A stretch of DNA of 19,093 bases, from assembly GCA_902783345.1 (NCBI GenBank), contig CACZQI010000047.1:1-19093 (forward strand). The letters are read 5' to 3'. Shown piece after piece: positions 5,880 to 14,586 of the stretch. Both the position numbers and the translations under genes were made by a program. The notes beneath the pieces were generated by a model. That model was not told the DNA's origin, did no database searches, and was given only the letters and a program-made list of their open reading frames with translations. This stretch comes from an uncultured Erysipelotrichaceae bacterium (GTDB taxonomy: Bacteria > Bacillota_I > Bacilli_A > RF39 > UBA660). Every line of letters begins with the position of its first letter. The stretch's first letter is position 1.

Positions 5880-8800
5880 TTATTCTATATCATTAATAAT
5901 TTCTTCTAATAATTCAACAAAGTAATATAAATAATGTTTTTCTAAATTTAAAATAGGCAGACGAATTATAATTCTTTTATTTAAATATCTAATAGAAAAT
6001 TTAGGATTAATTGAATATAGTTTTAAGAATAATTTTTCACCATTTATTTTTGCTGATACTTCTGGTGGTAAATAAATTTCAATGAAAGTTCTTGTTTGAA
6101 TAACATTATTTATATTTAATTTTAAGGCTAATTTTTCAAACCATTCTTCATACATATAGATTTCCATTTTTTCATTTATCTTACCAAAACGGTCTTCTAT
6201 TTCATTTTTTATTTTAGTTAATGAATTATAATCTTTTATTTGATTTATTAACTGATGGATTTCTATTCTAACACTTTCATCAGATACATATGACTCATCT
6301 ATATGTGTATCAACATTTATTAGAGATTTATCATTAGTATCATCTTCTTTAGTTTCAATACCATGAAGTTCATTTAAAGTGTCTTCAATTAGTTTTGTAT
6401 ACATTTCAATTCCAACGGAATCTATAAAACCTGCTTGTTCACTACCTAAGATATCCCCAGCTCCTCTTATGGCTAAATCTCTCATTGCAATTTTATAACC
6501 AGAACCTAGTTCAGTAAATTCTTTAATAGCAGATAATCTTTTACTAGCAACTTCACTTAATATTTTTTTATTATTATATGTTAAATAAGCATAAGCAATT
6601 TTATTACTACGGCCAACACGTCCTCTTAACTGATAAAGTTGGGCAAGCCCATAGTTTTCTGCATCAATTATTATTAAAGTATTAACATTAGCAATATCGA
6701 TTCCAGTTTCAATTATAGTTGTGCACACTAAAATATCATACTTTTTATCAATAAAGTCTTCTACAACAGTGTCAAGTGAATTTTTATCCATTTGCCCATG
6801 AGCAAAGCAGATTTTAGCTTCAGGAACAAGCTTTTGCAAATGATTTGCTTCTTCTTCTATTTTGGCAACATTATTAAATAAGTAAAATACTTGTCCACCT
6901 CGTGCCAATTCTTTGTAAATTGCTTCTTTAATAAGTAAGTCAGATTCTTCAATAACATAGGTTTGAACTGGGTAACGATCTTGAGGCGCAGTATCTAATA
7001 TTGATAAATCTTTTAATCCTGTCATAGCCATTTTTAATGTTCTTGGGATTGGTGTTGCGGATAGAGTTAAGACATTAATATTTTTAGTTAATTCTTTAAT
7101 TTTTTCTTTTTGAGAAACACCAAATCTTTGCTCTTCGTCAACTACTAATAAACCTAGTTTTTGATATTTTATTTTTTCATTAAAAAGTCTATGAGTTCCA
7201 AAAATTAAATCTATTTTTCCTTCTTCTAATTCTTTGACGATACGATTAAAATCTTTTGTACTTGTAAAACGATTTACTATTTCAATATTAATAGCAAAAT
7301 CTTTAAAACGTTCTTTAGCACTATTGTATTGTTGTTTAGAAAGTATTGTTGTTGGACATAAATATGCTACTTGATATCCATTTAGTATTGTATTAAAAAT
7401 TGCTCTAAAGGCTACTTCAGTCTTACCAAAGCCAACATCTCCACATAGTAATCGGTCCATCGGTTTTTCTGTTTTTAAATCTTTTAAAATATCATTAATA
7501 CATCTGGTTTGGTCTTTAGTTTCTGGGTATTCAAAATTACTCGCAAAAACTAAATCTTCAGGGAATTCCTTAAATTTAGGACTTTTAATTTGTGAACGCT
7601 CTGCATATAATTTTAAAAGTTCTGCTGAAATATCTTTAACTTTTGCTTTAACTGAATTTTTAGTTTTAATCCAAGAAGGTGAATTTAGTTTATTTATTCT
7701 AGGTGGTACTCCTTCTCCATCTGAATATTTAAATATAGTATGAATTTTTTCCACAGGTATATAAATCTTATCAGTTCCAGCATAATTTATAAGTAAATAA
7801 TCCTTTTGAATTCCATTTTGAGTTAAAGTTACAACTCCATTATAAATACCAATACCATGGGCCGAATGAACAACATAATCTCCTTTTTTAATATCATTAA
7901 AATCTTTTATTTTGCGCCCAATTTTAATTGCACTGTTATAAAAATGTTTTACTTCTTTATTTTCAATATCATTATCACTAATTACAATATAATTATTTAA
8001 AATAAAACCTTTATTTATTTTTTGATTTATTAAATAAATGCATCCTTTAGTATATTCTTTACTTTTTGAAAAGGTAAAAATTTCTTTTAAGTAATCAACA
8101 GTTTTTTTATTATTTAAAGAAAATATTATTGTATTATTTTTAAGATTATTTTCAATATATGTTTTTAATACATTAAAGTTATTGTTAAAGTTATCTAAAG
8201 AATGAGAATTAATATTTAAATATCCTTGATTATTAATTTCTGATAAATTTATTTCATCTTTAATATTAATATCTTCTAAATTATACATATATTTATGGTT
8301 TATACTTACTTGCTTTTCTCTTTTATAATTAAGAATTTGCTCTTGTAAAACTCTATAAGACGCTTTTAAATTTTCAGGATCAATATTAATTACCACTGGA
8401 TTGTTAAGTAAATCATATAAAGATGTATTTTCTTTAGTATTTATTTCATCATAAGGTAATATATTGATATTATTTAATGTTTTAATTGATAACTGACTTT
8501 CAGCATCAAATTCTTTAATTTTTTCAATTGTATTACCAAAAAATTCTATTCTTATTGGATTATCAAAGTTATATGGAAATAAATCAACCACAAATCCTCT
8601 AATAGAGTATTCTCCAGATGAAGTAACAATTGATGATTTAGTATATCCAAATTTATTAAGTAATTCTTCAAAAGAGGAACGATTAATATCTTCGTTAACA
8701 TTTAATTTGATTACTAATTTATCTAAAGTTTTAGTGGTTGGTACGAACTTTAAAAAACCAGTAAGATTAGTTACCACTATTTTACCTTTAGCGTTAACAA

Positions 8801-9080
8801 TTTTATTTAAAGTTTCTAATCTTTTAACTTTTAAATCAGGGGATACAGCAATTGCAACTGATGTTAAAAATTCATCCATTGGAAAAAGATAAACATCATC
8901 AGTATATGTTTTTAAATAATCATAATATTTAGTAGCATTATATAGATTACTTGTTAAAACTATAATGTTTTGATCTTTTCGCTTTTGTAAGTAATTAATA
9001 TATAATATTTTTAACTCATCTGTTAATCCACTAATATTATTGGAATTAAAGTTTTTAAAAATATTATCTAAAAATTCCAT
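5880..9080 (-). CDS. mfd: Transcription-repair coupling factor Mfd
   Basis: This 1066-residue Mfd removes RNA polymerase stalled at DNA lesions and recruits UvrA. The N-terminal third is the degenerate UvrB-like module without a working P-loop (EYSIRGFVVDLFPY, about 157-170). The RNA-polymerase-interaction domain follows at about 395-460 (KKGDYVVHSAHGIGIY, then YAGTDKIYIPVEK). The RecG-like translocase has Walker A GDVGFGKT (547-554), DEEQ (648-651), SATPIPRT (674-681) and the arginine-finger motif QLRGRVGRS (817-825). The C-terminal D7 regulatory domain is present. It is somewhat shorter than B. subtilis Mfd (about 1177), mainly in the region before the RID. Its ATG is one base after the pth stop with no Shine-Dalgarno, implying translational coupling. 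Confidence 0.98.
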   Translation of the reverse strand: MEFLDNIFKNFNSNNISGLTDELKILYINYLQKRKDQNIIVLTSNLYNATKYYDYLKTYTDDVYLFPMDEFLTSVAIAVSPDLKVKRLETLNKIVNAKGKIVVTNLTGFLKFVPTTKTLDKLVIKLNVNEDINRSSFEELLNKFGYTKSSIVTSSGEYSIRGFVVDLFPYNFDNPIRIEFFGNTIEKIKEFDAESQLSIKTLNNINILPYDEINTKENTSLYDLLNNPVVINIDPENLKASYRVLQEQILNYKREKQVSINHKYMYNLEDINIKDEINLSEINNQGYLNINSHSLDNFNNNFNVLKTYIENNLKNNTIIFSLNNKKTVDYLKEIFTFSKSKEYTKGCIYLINQKINKGFILNNYIVISDNDIENKEVKHFYNSAIKIGRKIKDFNDIKKGDYVVHSAHGIGIYNGVVTLTQNGIQKDYLLINYAGTDKIYIPVEKIHTIFKYSDGEGVPPRINKLNSPSWIKTKNSVKAKVKDISAELLKLYAERSQIKSPKFKEFPEDLVFASNFEYPETKDQTRCINDILKDLKTEKPMDRLLCGDVGFGKTEVAFRAIFNTILNGYQVAYLCPTTILSKQQYNSAKERFKDFAINIEIVNRFTSTKDFNRIVKELEEGKIDLIFGTHRLFNEKIKYQKLGLLVVDEEQRFGVSQKEKIKELTKNINVLTLSATPIPRTLKMAMTGLKDLSILDTAPQDRYPVQTYVIEESDLLIKEAIYKELARGGQVFYLFNNVAKIEEEANHLQKLVPEAKICFAHGQMDKNSLDTVVEDFIDKKYDILVCTTIIETGIDIANVNTLIIIDAENYGLAQLYQLRGRVGRSNKIAYAYLTYNNKKILSEVASKRLSAIKEFTELGSGYKIAMRDLAIRGAGDILGSEQAGFIDSVGIEMYTKLIEDTLNELHGIETKEDDTNDKSLINVDTHIDESYVSDESVRIEIHQLINQIKDYNSLTKIKNEIEDRFGKINEKMEIYMYEEWFEKLALKLNINNVIQTRTFIEIYLPPEVSAKINGEKLFLKLYSINPKFSIRYLNKRIIIRLPILNLEKHYLYYFVELLEEIINDIE

Positions 9081-9081
9081 T

Positions 9082-9627
9082 TTAATTGTACTTATTCATT
9101 AATCTTTCTATATTTTCATTATTAATAAAATCATTAATTATTTTATTTGTTGTTTCTAAATTTTCATTGATAACTTTTATTTCATCAGCACTAAATTTTG
9201 ATAAAACATAATCTATTACATCATATTTAGGTTTTGAAATACCAAATTTAAGTCTTAAAAAGTCTTTGGTATTAAGGTTTTCAATGATATTTTTAATACC
9301 ATTATGTCCACCAGAAGAGCTATCTTTTTTAAGTCTAATAGTGCCAAGGTCTAAATCAAAATCATCTTGAATTACTAAAATATCACTTAAAGCAATTTTG
9401 TAATAGTTTACATAATAATTTACTGCTTCACCTGATAAATTCATATATGTTGTTGGTTTAATAAATAAAACATCTTCATCATTTATTTTAGTTTTATAAG
9501 TTAGTGCTAGTTTATCTTTTTTAAAAGAAACTTCACCTAAAAAGGCATCTAATATTATAAAACCAATATTATGTCTGGTATTTTCATATTCTTTACCAGG
9601 ATTACCTAAACCTACTATCAATTTCAC
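9082..9627 (-). CDS. pth: Peptidyl-tRNA hydrolase
   Basis: This 181-residue enzyme frees tRNA from peptidyl-tRNAs dropped by the ribosome. Family landmarks are MKLIVGLGNPGKEYENTRHN with the catalytic H19 and N9, FIKPTTYMNLSG with N63, VIQDDFDLDLG with D88 as the likely partner of the histidine, and SSGGHNGIKNI with N109. Length is normal. It starts with GTG, overlapping the trmN6 stop (GTGA), after a strong GAGGTGAT six bases upstream. It is followed one base later by mfd. In B. subtilis pth (spoVC) and mfd are also close, but they sit far past metS, downstream of spoVG. Confidence 0.97.
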   Translation of the reverse strand: MKLIVGLGNPGKEYENTRHNIGFIILDAFLGEVSFKKDKLALTYKTKINDEDVLFIKPTTYMNLSGEAVNYYVNYYKIALSDILVIQDDFDLDLGTIRLKKDSSSGGHNGIKNIIENLNTKDFLRLKFGISKPKYDVIDYVLSKFSADEIKVINENLETTNKIINDFINNENIERLMNKYN

Positions 9628-10316
9628 TTTTCATCACCTCGATAATTCTTTGTTATTAATGGACTTGGTATTATACAACTATTCTTCCCATTTTTCATGG
9701 ATTCTATTAGTACAATGTTACATTTAGCATCATAATCGTTATAAGCAAATTGTAATCTTTTTATACCAAAATGATATTTTTGCAATAAATTAATAATTTC
9801 AATTAAACGATCTGCATGATGTACTAGATAAAATGTACCTTTTGGTTTTAATACCTCATATGAAATTGAAATAATTTCTTCTAAATTTGTTTCAATTTCA
9901 TGTCTAGCGATTGATTTTACCATATTTTTGTTAATAATGGAACTTTTTTCGTATTTAAAATATGGTGGATTGCAACTTACAATATCAAAATTATTTCCCG
10001 GGAAATAATTTGCCCAATTTTTTATATTATCATTTATTAATTTTATATTATTAATATTATTGATTTTTACTGATTCTACGGCCATTTCATAGATACATTT
10101 TTGTACTTCTATTGCTGTTACTTCCTTAATTTTACTAGATAAAATAATTGGTATTGGAGCATTTCCTGTACATAAATCCAACATCTTTTTATCAGTAAAT
10201 TTTACATTAATAAAATCTGCAAGCAAAATAGAATCTAACGAAAATTTAAAATAGTCCTTATTTTGAACTATTTTATATCCATAATTGTATAAATCATTAA
10301 TTTCATTATTTTTCAT
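9624..10316 (-). CDS. trmN6: TrmN6-like tRNA (adenine-N6) methyltransferase (YabB)
   Basis: This 230-residue protein is a Rossmann-fold SAM-dependent methyltransferase. Motif I is MLDLCTGNAPIP (45-56), AIE ends strand 2, and the catalytic N6-adenine motif is NPPY (116-119, in VSCNPPYF). The FKFSLDSILLADF opening is typical of the YabB/TrmN6 group, which methylates A37 of tRNA1-Val in E. coli; the tRNA target in Bacillota is less certain. It overlaps ricT by 11 bp upstream and pth by 4 bp downstream. In B. subtilis yabB also follows yaaT, with only yabA between. A perfect Noc binding site is embedded in the gene and encodes NYFPGNN (103-109), just before strand 4. The segment is likely a loop that tolerates this sequence. 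Confidence 0.9.
   Translation of the reverse strand: MKNNEINDLYNYGYKIVQNKDYFKFSLDSILLADFINVKFTDKKMLDLCTGNAPIPIILSSKIKEVTAIEVQKCIYEMAVESVKINNINNIKLINDNIKNWANYFPGNNFDIVSCNPPYFKYEKSSIINKNMVKSIARHEIETNLEEIISISYEVLKPKGTFYLVHHADRLIEIINLLQKYHFGIKRLQFAYNDYDAKCNIVLIESMKNGKNSCIIPSPLITKNYRGDEK
9992..10007. other. Noc binding site (NBS) inside trmN6
   Basis: Perfect TATTTCCCGGGAAATA. The known B. subtilis Noc consensus is ATTTCCCGGGAAAT. The surrounding palindrome extends to 24 bp (9988-10011). Confidence 0.82.
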
Positions 10317-11076
10317 GATTAGAAATGATTATGTCCTCTCCATCAACATTTATAGTATATGTTTCATTAAATAAATCTAGAGAAGTTACTTCATAATCCC
10401 TTCCTTTATATTTAACTTTTGCGCCTACTTCTGGTAGTTTTTCACGAATGCAAGTATATGTTTCATCTTCATAAGATAAACAGCATAATAATCTTCCACA
10501 AGCACCATTTATTTTAGATGGATTTAACGCAATATTTTGATTTTTAGCCATATTAATTGATATGGTATCTAAATGATTTAAAAATGAAGCGCAACACAAT
10601 GGTCTACCGCAAGGCCCAATACCGCCCATTTCTTTAGCCTTATCACGAACTCCAATTTGATGAAGATCAATTCTAAGTTTATATTTAGCTGCTAACATTT
10701 TGACAAGTTCTCTAAAATCTATTCTTTCATCAGCAATAAAATTTATTATTAATTGTTTATGATCAAAAGTAAATGAAGCATCAACAAATTGCATTGTTAG
10801 TCCTAAACTTTGTGCAAATTTCTTAGCATCATTAAGAGCTTCTTTAGCTTCTTTTAATGATTTTAAATATTTATTATAATCATCTTTAGTAGCAACTCTT
10901 AATATATTTTTTAATTCATAATTAACTTCTCGTTCTTCAATAAAAACAATTTTACCAAATTGTTCTCCTTTTTCAGTATCAACAATAACGTAATCATCTG
11001 GTTTTACTGATAATCCATTTTTATTAAAATAATAAATTTTACCTGCATCTTTATATACAATACCGCAAACTTCCAT
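10306..11076 (-). CDS. ricT: PSP1-domain protein RicT (YaaT)
   Basis: This 256-residue protein is RicT, one of three subunits (with RicA/YmcA and RicF/YlbF) of an iron-sulfur complex that works with RNase Y in mRNA maturation and affects sporulation, competence and biofilm in B. subtilis. The N-terminal barrel has GEQFGKIVFIEE, and the PSP1 core covers about 60-145 (DHKQLIINFIADERIDFREL). Two cysteine clusters follow: CGRPLCC with C156, C161 and C162, and CGRLLCC with C193, C198 and C199; these are the likely [4Fe-4S] ligands. It starts at ATG one base after the holB stop, with GAGG in the end of holB as its Shine-Dalgarno. The yabA gene, which follows yaaT in B. subtilis, is missing here. 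Confidence 0.96.
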   Translation of the reverse strand: MEVCGIVYKDAGKIYYFNKNGLSVKPDDYVIVDTEKGEQFGKIVFIEEREVNYELKNILRVATKDDYNKYLKSLKEAKEALNDAKKFAQSLGLTMQFVDASFTFDHKQLIINFIADERIDFRELVKMLAAKYKLRIDLHQIGVRDKAKEMGGIGPCGRPLCCASFLNHLDTISINMAKNQNIALNPSKINGACGRLLCCLSYEDETYTCIREKLPEVGAKVKYKGRDYEVTSLDLFNETYTINVDGEDIIISNHEK

Positions 11077-11077
11077 T

Positions 11078-11809
11078 TTATCGCCTCAATTCAATTATCA
11101 TTTTATCTAAACATAATTCAACATTAACATTGCTTTTTATAAGTTCGATTATATTATCTAATATTTTGTATGAGTTTGCAAGTTTATTTACATCATTGCC
11201 GCTTGCAAATTGACAAGAAATAAAGGTACGATAATCTTGTAATAAATCTATAATTTCTATTTTTTCTTTAGCTAAAATTTCACTTTTAAGTTTAATAATT
11301 TCAGTAAATGTTAATTTTTTTATAGTTATTAACATATTAAGAAGTTTTTCATCTTGCTCTTTTTCTATTTTTTCATAACTAATTTTAAATTTTTTACATC
11401 TACTTTGGATAGTCGAAATAATTTGATTCATATTTTCTGTAAGTAAGAACGCAATGACATTATCACTAGGTTCTTCTAATACTTTAAGAAGTTTATTATA
11501 TGCTGATAAATTCATAAGTTCAGCATTAATAATAAAATATACTTTGTAATCACTAATAATTGATTTGGTTATTACAAATTTTTGTAATTCTAATATTTTA
11601 TTCTTATCAATTAAGTTATTTTCTGGCCTTATAATATTAACTGCAATATTATTTTCAATAGATTGATTAGAAATAATGCCTTTTGAAGATAATAATGATG
11701 TAATATCATTTAATAGTTTTTCACAATTATTTGTTTCAACTAAAAAAGCATGAGATATTTTACTCTCATTTATTTCTTTAGTTAAAAACTCAAGTAGTTT
11801 GTTATTCAT
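11078..11809 (-). CDS. holB: DNA polymerase III delta' subunit
   Basis: This 243-residue protein is a short delta' clamp-loader subunit. Diagnostic segments are AYNKLLKVLEEP followed by IISTIQSRCKKF, the SRC motif that supplies an arginine finger to DnaX. The Walker A is lost, as expected for delta', and replaced by non-P-loop sequence near the N-terminus. B. subtilis HolB is about 329 residues; here the N-terminal AAA+ region and C-terminal collar are both reduced. I chose the ATG at 11809, which has GAGTGAT just upstream, over a GTG three codons earlier that has no site. It follows bofA closely and precedes ricT by one base. In B. subtilis tmk, yaaQ and yaaR lie before holB and are missing here. 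Confidence 0.9.
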   Translation of the reverse strand: MNNKLLEFLTKEINESKISHAFLVETNNCEKLLNDITSLLSSKGIISNQSIENNIAVNIIRPENNLIDKNKILELQKFVITKSIISDYKVYFIINAELMNLSAYNKLLKVLEEPSDNVIAFLLTENMNQIISTIQSRCKKFKISYEKIEKEQDEKLLNMLITIKKLTFTEIIKLKSEILAKEKIEIIDLLQDYRTFISCQFASGNDVNKLANSYKILDNIIELIKSNVNVELCLDKMIIELRR

Positions 11810-11822
11810 AGATATCACTCTT

Positions 11823-12011
11823 TCATAGAAGAAAGAAAAATGATAATGCTAACATAATAAGCCCAGGAAATCCTAATATTGCGACAGTTATAATTGTATA
11901 ATAATTGATAGGCACTACAACATTAAATCCTTTTAAAATAAGGTCTAAACTGTAAATCATAATTATTGCAAATATTATTCTTTTTACTATTCTAATCAAT
12001 TTTGTTATCAT
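11823..12011 (-). CDS. bofA: BofA-like pro-sigma-K processing inhibitor
   Basis: This 62-residue membrane protein has a basic N-terminus (KLIRIVKR), one hydrophobic segment at about 12-24, a conserved polar turn FNVVVPINYYTII, and a second hydrophobic segment with the BofA family pattern VAILGFPGLIMLAL. In Bacillus BofA binds SpoIVFB in the outer forespore membrane and blocks pro-sigma-K cleavage until the forespore is ready. Its place between recR and holB matches B. subtilis (recR-yaaL-bofA). There is no Shine-Dalgarno, and a 7-bp hairpin covers the ATG. Confidence rests on the motif and the synteny together, since a protein this short and hydrophobic is hard to assign on sequence alone. 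Confidence 0.82.
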   Translation of the reverse strand: MITKLIRIVKRIIFAIIMIYSLDLILKGFNVVVPINYYTIITVAILGFPGLIMLALSFFFLL

Positions 12012-12044
12012 ACTACAATGTATGATGATTGTTTTATTATTATG

Positions 12045-12641
12045 TTAAATATTTTTCCTATCTTCAAATGCTCTTTCTAAGGTTAATGAATCTAAATAAT
12101 CTAATTCTGCTCCAACTGGAAGCCCATAAGATAATCTAGATATTTTTACTTTAGATTTTTCTAGTATTTTATTGATATATTGCGTGGTTGTCTCGCCTTC
12201 AATTGAAGGTTTTAAGGCAATTATTAATTCGACATTTTCATTTTTTTGAGAGCGATTTAATAATCCATCAATATTGATATCATATGGTGTAATTCCATTA
12301 ATTGGCGAAATTAAACCATTTAAGACATGATATACACCATTGAATTTTCCCATTTTTTCAAAAGCAAAAATACTTTTATAATCTTCAACAACACAAATTA
12401 AATTATGGTCTCGAAAGTTATTATCACATATCGCACATATTTTATTATTAGTAAGATTGCCACAAATTTCACACGGATGAAGTGTTTTTTTAGCTTCTAC
12501 CATTGTTTTAGAAAATAATTTGATATCATCTTCACTGGAATCTATAACGGATAGTGCTAGTCTTTCTGCTGATTTTTCACCTATTCCTGGTAATTTTTTA
12601 AAGTACTCAATTAGTTCTTCTAATATTTTAGGATATATCAT
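12045..12641 (-). CDS. recR: Recombination mediator RecR
   Basis: This 198-residue protein is full-length RecR, which forms a ring that with RecO (and RecF) loads RecA onto SSB-coated single-stranded DNA. Domains in order: helix-hairpin-helix at about 11-31 (KKLPGIGEKSAERLA), a C4 zinc finger with C57, C60, C69 and C72, a Toprim domain starting ICVVEDYKS with E86, and the C-terminal motif GLPVGAELDYLDSLTL. The Toprim motif reads IALKPSIEGETTT, close to the usual NP(T/S)xEGExT. Its ATG lies two bases after the ebfC stop without a Shine-Dalgarno, so coupled translation is likely. The dnaX-ebfC-recR order is one of the most conserved in bacteria. Confidence 0.98.
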   Translation of the reverse strand: MIYPKILEELIEYFKKLPGIGEKSAERLALSVIDSSEDDIKLFSKTMVEAKKTLHPCEICGNLTNNKICAICDNNFRDHNLICVVEDYKSIFAFEKMGKFNGVYHVLNGLISPINGITPYDINIDGLLNRSQKNENVELIIALKPSIEGETTTQYINKILEKSKVKISRLSYGLPVGAELDYLDSLTLERAFEDRKNI

Positions 12642-12643
12642 AA

Positions 12644-12943
12644 TTAAAATAAACCATTTAAGCCATTAGCATAAACACCCATTTTATTTTCAGTGTCTTT
12701 TTCAATTTTTTTAATAGTATCATTGAAGGCTATTGTAAGCATATCTTCTAAGGCTTCAATATCATCTGCATCATTAATAATGTTTTTATCAATATTTACA
12801 CTAAGTACTTCTTTTTTTCCATTCATTTTTATGTTAACTGCTCCATTTGAAGATTCATATTCTGTTTTATTTATTTCTTCTTGCTTTTTTTGGATATCTC
12901 TTTGCATTCTTTGGGCTTGTGCCATTAAATTTTGCATATTCAT
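12644..12943 (-). CDS. ebfC: YbaB/EbfC nucleoid-associated protein
   Basis: This 99-residue protein is the YbaB/EbfC (YaaK) family DNA-binding dimer. It starts MNMQNLMAQAQRMQRDIQKK, the family's N-terminal helix. It continues with VNIKMNGKKEVLSVNID, the central strands, and LEDMLTIAFNDTIKKIE, the C-terminal helix. The family binds DNA as a tweezer-like dimer and alters gene expression; a role beside RecR and DnaX has been suggested from conserved gene order. A strong TAGGAGG, overlapping the dnaX stop codon TAG, sets the ATG. An alternative ATG two codons later is possible. Confidence 0.96.
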   Translation of the reverse strand: MNMQNLMAQAQRMQRDIQKKQEEINKTEYESSNGAVNIKMNGKKEVLSVNIDKNIINDADDIEALEDMLTIAFNDTIKKIEKDTENKMGVYANGLNGLF

Positions 12944-12955
12944 ATTCTTTTCCTC

Positions 12956-14548
12956 CTAATTTATTTCTATTATATTTTCATCAAAAATATCAATTGCAGT
13001 ATTTAATATCTTTGATTTTTTCGTATTTTTTGGTTCTTCAATGTAAGTGTATTCTTTATTTTTATTCTTTATAAATTCTTTACGCTTTTCTTCCCATTCT
13101 TCTTTAGTAATACAAATAAATTTTACTTTAGATTTTTCTAATTTACTAAATTCTTGCTCTATATTATTTAAAGATTGATTAAATAATAATGTTGTTGATA
13201 AAGATTTATGAGAAAATAAAACATTAGTTGGTGAAACTACTTCAATATTTAAATCTTCTATTAAAGACATGATTTCTACATTATTTTTTTCAATCTCTTT
13301 ATTTATAAATATTTCCCAAGATTTTTTAAATTTCTCTTTTTCTGTTTTTGATGCTGATACAAACGAATTATTTAACCTAATTTGTTTAAGTTGCTCCATA
13401 TAATCAGCGTTTGCAGATTTTTCTTGTTTTATTTTTTCTTTTGGTTCTTCTTTTAAAATCTCTTTAGTTTTTTCTTCTGAAATTATTTCCCGGGAAATAA
13501 TTTCAAGATTTTCTTCATTAACTTTTTCAGTATAATTTTCGTTAGAAATATAGCTTAATAAAATTATTTTCACTAATGTTAAGGCTTCTGGCTTATTAAA
13601 ACAAGTTATTAATTCGCTAGCCATCTTTTTGAGATTATCTACTGTAAATATCCACTTTTTTTGATTTAATATTTCAATCTCTATTTTATAAATATAGTTT
13701 ATAATTTTAGAAATTAATAAATTAATATCTAAGCCTTTTTTAGCATATTCATTAAAAATACTTTCTAATTCTTTTATATTTCCTTCACTTAAGTATTTAA
13801 ATATTTGTTCTACATCATTTTCAGTAATAATACCAAAAGTTTCAATAATTAAATCTTTTGTTATTTCAGTATTCTCTTTTGATAACTGATCTAAAATACT
13901 TAAAGCATCTCTCATTCCGCCGTCAGCAAGAATAGCAATATAATCAGCGGCTTCATCAGTTATATTAATATTTTCTTCAAAAGATACTTTTAATATATTA
14001 TCTTTTATAACATTATTTGATATTTTTTGAAAATTAAATCTTTGACATCTTGATAGTATTGTAATTGGAATTTTTTGTATTTCCGTTGTTGCTAATATGA
14101 AAATTACATGCTTTGGTGGCTCTTCTAATATTTTTAGGAAAGCATTCCAAGCACTTTGAGATAACATATGGACTTCATCTATAATATATACTTTATACTT
14201 ACTAAAACTAGGCAATATTTTGGCATTATCTCTTAAATCTCTTATTTCATCTACCCCATTATTTGAAGCTGCATCTATTTCAATAATATCAGGAGATTCA
14301 TTATAATTTTTACATGTTTCACACTTATTACAAGGAATTCCATTAATAGGATGCTCACAATTTATGGTTTTAGCAAATAATTTAGCAGTACTTGTTTTCC
14401 CAGTTCCACGTGGCCCAGAAAACAAATATGCATGCGCTAGTTTATCGTTTATTATTGAATCAATTAAGATTTTTTTAATATTGTCTTGTCCTAATAAATT
14501 GTTAAAATCTTGTGGACGATATTTTCGATATAATACTTTATAAGCCAT
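12956..14548 (-). CDS. dnaX: DNA polymerase III subunits gamma/tau
   Basis: This 530-residue protein is the clamp-loader ATPase. Visible are MAYKVLYRKYRPQDF, Walker A GPRGTGKT (45-52), a four-cysteine zinc module (C64, C73, C76, C79), Walker B with DEVHML (124-129), LKILEEPP (138-145) and the SRC motif (166-168). The charged, Lys/Glu-rich region from about 355 on is the tau-specific linker and tail. The ATG at 14548 has GGAGG five bases upstream; an ATG at 14560 would place that site inside the gene, so I reject it. A perfect Noc site lies near residue 352, encoding IISREII at the start of the poorly conserved linker. Upstream are tadA and a promoter; ebfC follows 12 bp downstream. Confidence 0.98.
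   Translation of the reverse strand: MAYKVLYRKYRPQDFNNLLGQDNIKKILIDSIINDKLAHAYLFSGPRGTGKTSTAKLFAKTINCEHPINGIPCNKCETCKNYNESPDIIEIDAASNNGVDEIRDLRDNAKILPSFSKYKVYIIDEVHMLSQSAWNAFLKILEEPPKHVIFILATTEIQKIPITILSRCQRFNFQKISNNVIKDNILKVSFEENINITDEAADYIAILADGGMRDALSILDQLSKENTEITKDLIIETFGIITENDVEQIFKYLSEGNIKELESIFNEYAKKGLDINLLISKIINYIYKIEIEILNQKKWIFTVDNLKKMASELITCFNKPEALTLVKIILLSYISNENYTEKVNEENLEIISREIISEEKTKEILKEEPKEKIKQEKSANADYMEQLKQIRLNNSFVSASKTEKEKFKKSWEIFINKEIEKNNVEIMSLIEDLNIEVVSPTNVLFSHKSLSTTLLFNQSLNNIEQEFSKLEKSKVKFICITKEEWEEKRKEFIKNKNKEYTYIEEPKNTKKSKILNTAIDIFDENIIEIN
13484..13499. other. Noc binding site (NBS) inside dnaX
   Basis: Perfect TATTTCCCGGGAAATA, embedded in a 28-bp perfect palindrome (13478-13505). 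It falls in the variable linker of DnaX. Confidence 0.82.
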
Positions 14549-14564
14549 AATTTCCTCCACTAAT

Positions 14565-14573
14565 ATTATAACA
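14565..14573 (-). promoter_or_regulatory. Extended -10 promoter before dnaX
   Basis: The minus strand reads TGTTATAAT: a consensus TATAAT (14565-14570) with the TG-n extension, between tadA and dnaX. No good -35 is found at 16-18 bp. The start site would be about 10 bp before the dnaX ATG, leaving just enough room for GGAGG. It may supplement read-through from tadA. Confidence 0.55.
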
Positions 14574-14586
14574 TATTCCCTAGTTT

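Noticed and set aside
13322..13327. Run of six A on the coding strand of dnaX as a possible gamma/tau frameshift site
   Set aside because: A6 runs are expected at this base composition and I see no upstream Shine-Dalgarno-like stimulator or convincing downstream hairpin.
14548..14560. Upstream ATG of dnaX at 14560
   Set aside because: The GGAGG ribosome binding site lies inside that four-codon extension and is correctly spaced for the ATG at 14548, which starts the conserved MAYKVLYRKYRP.
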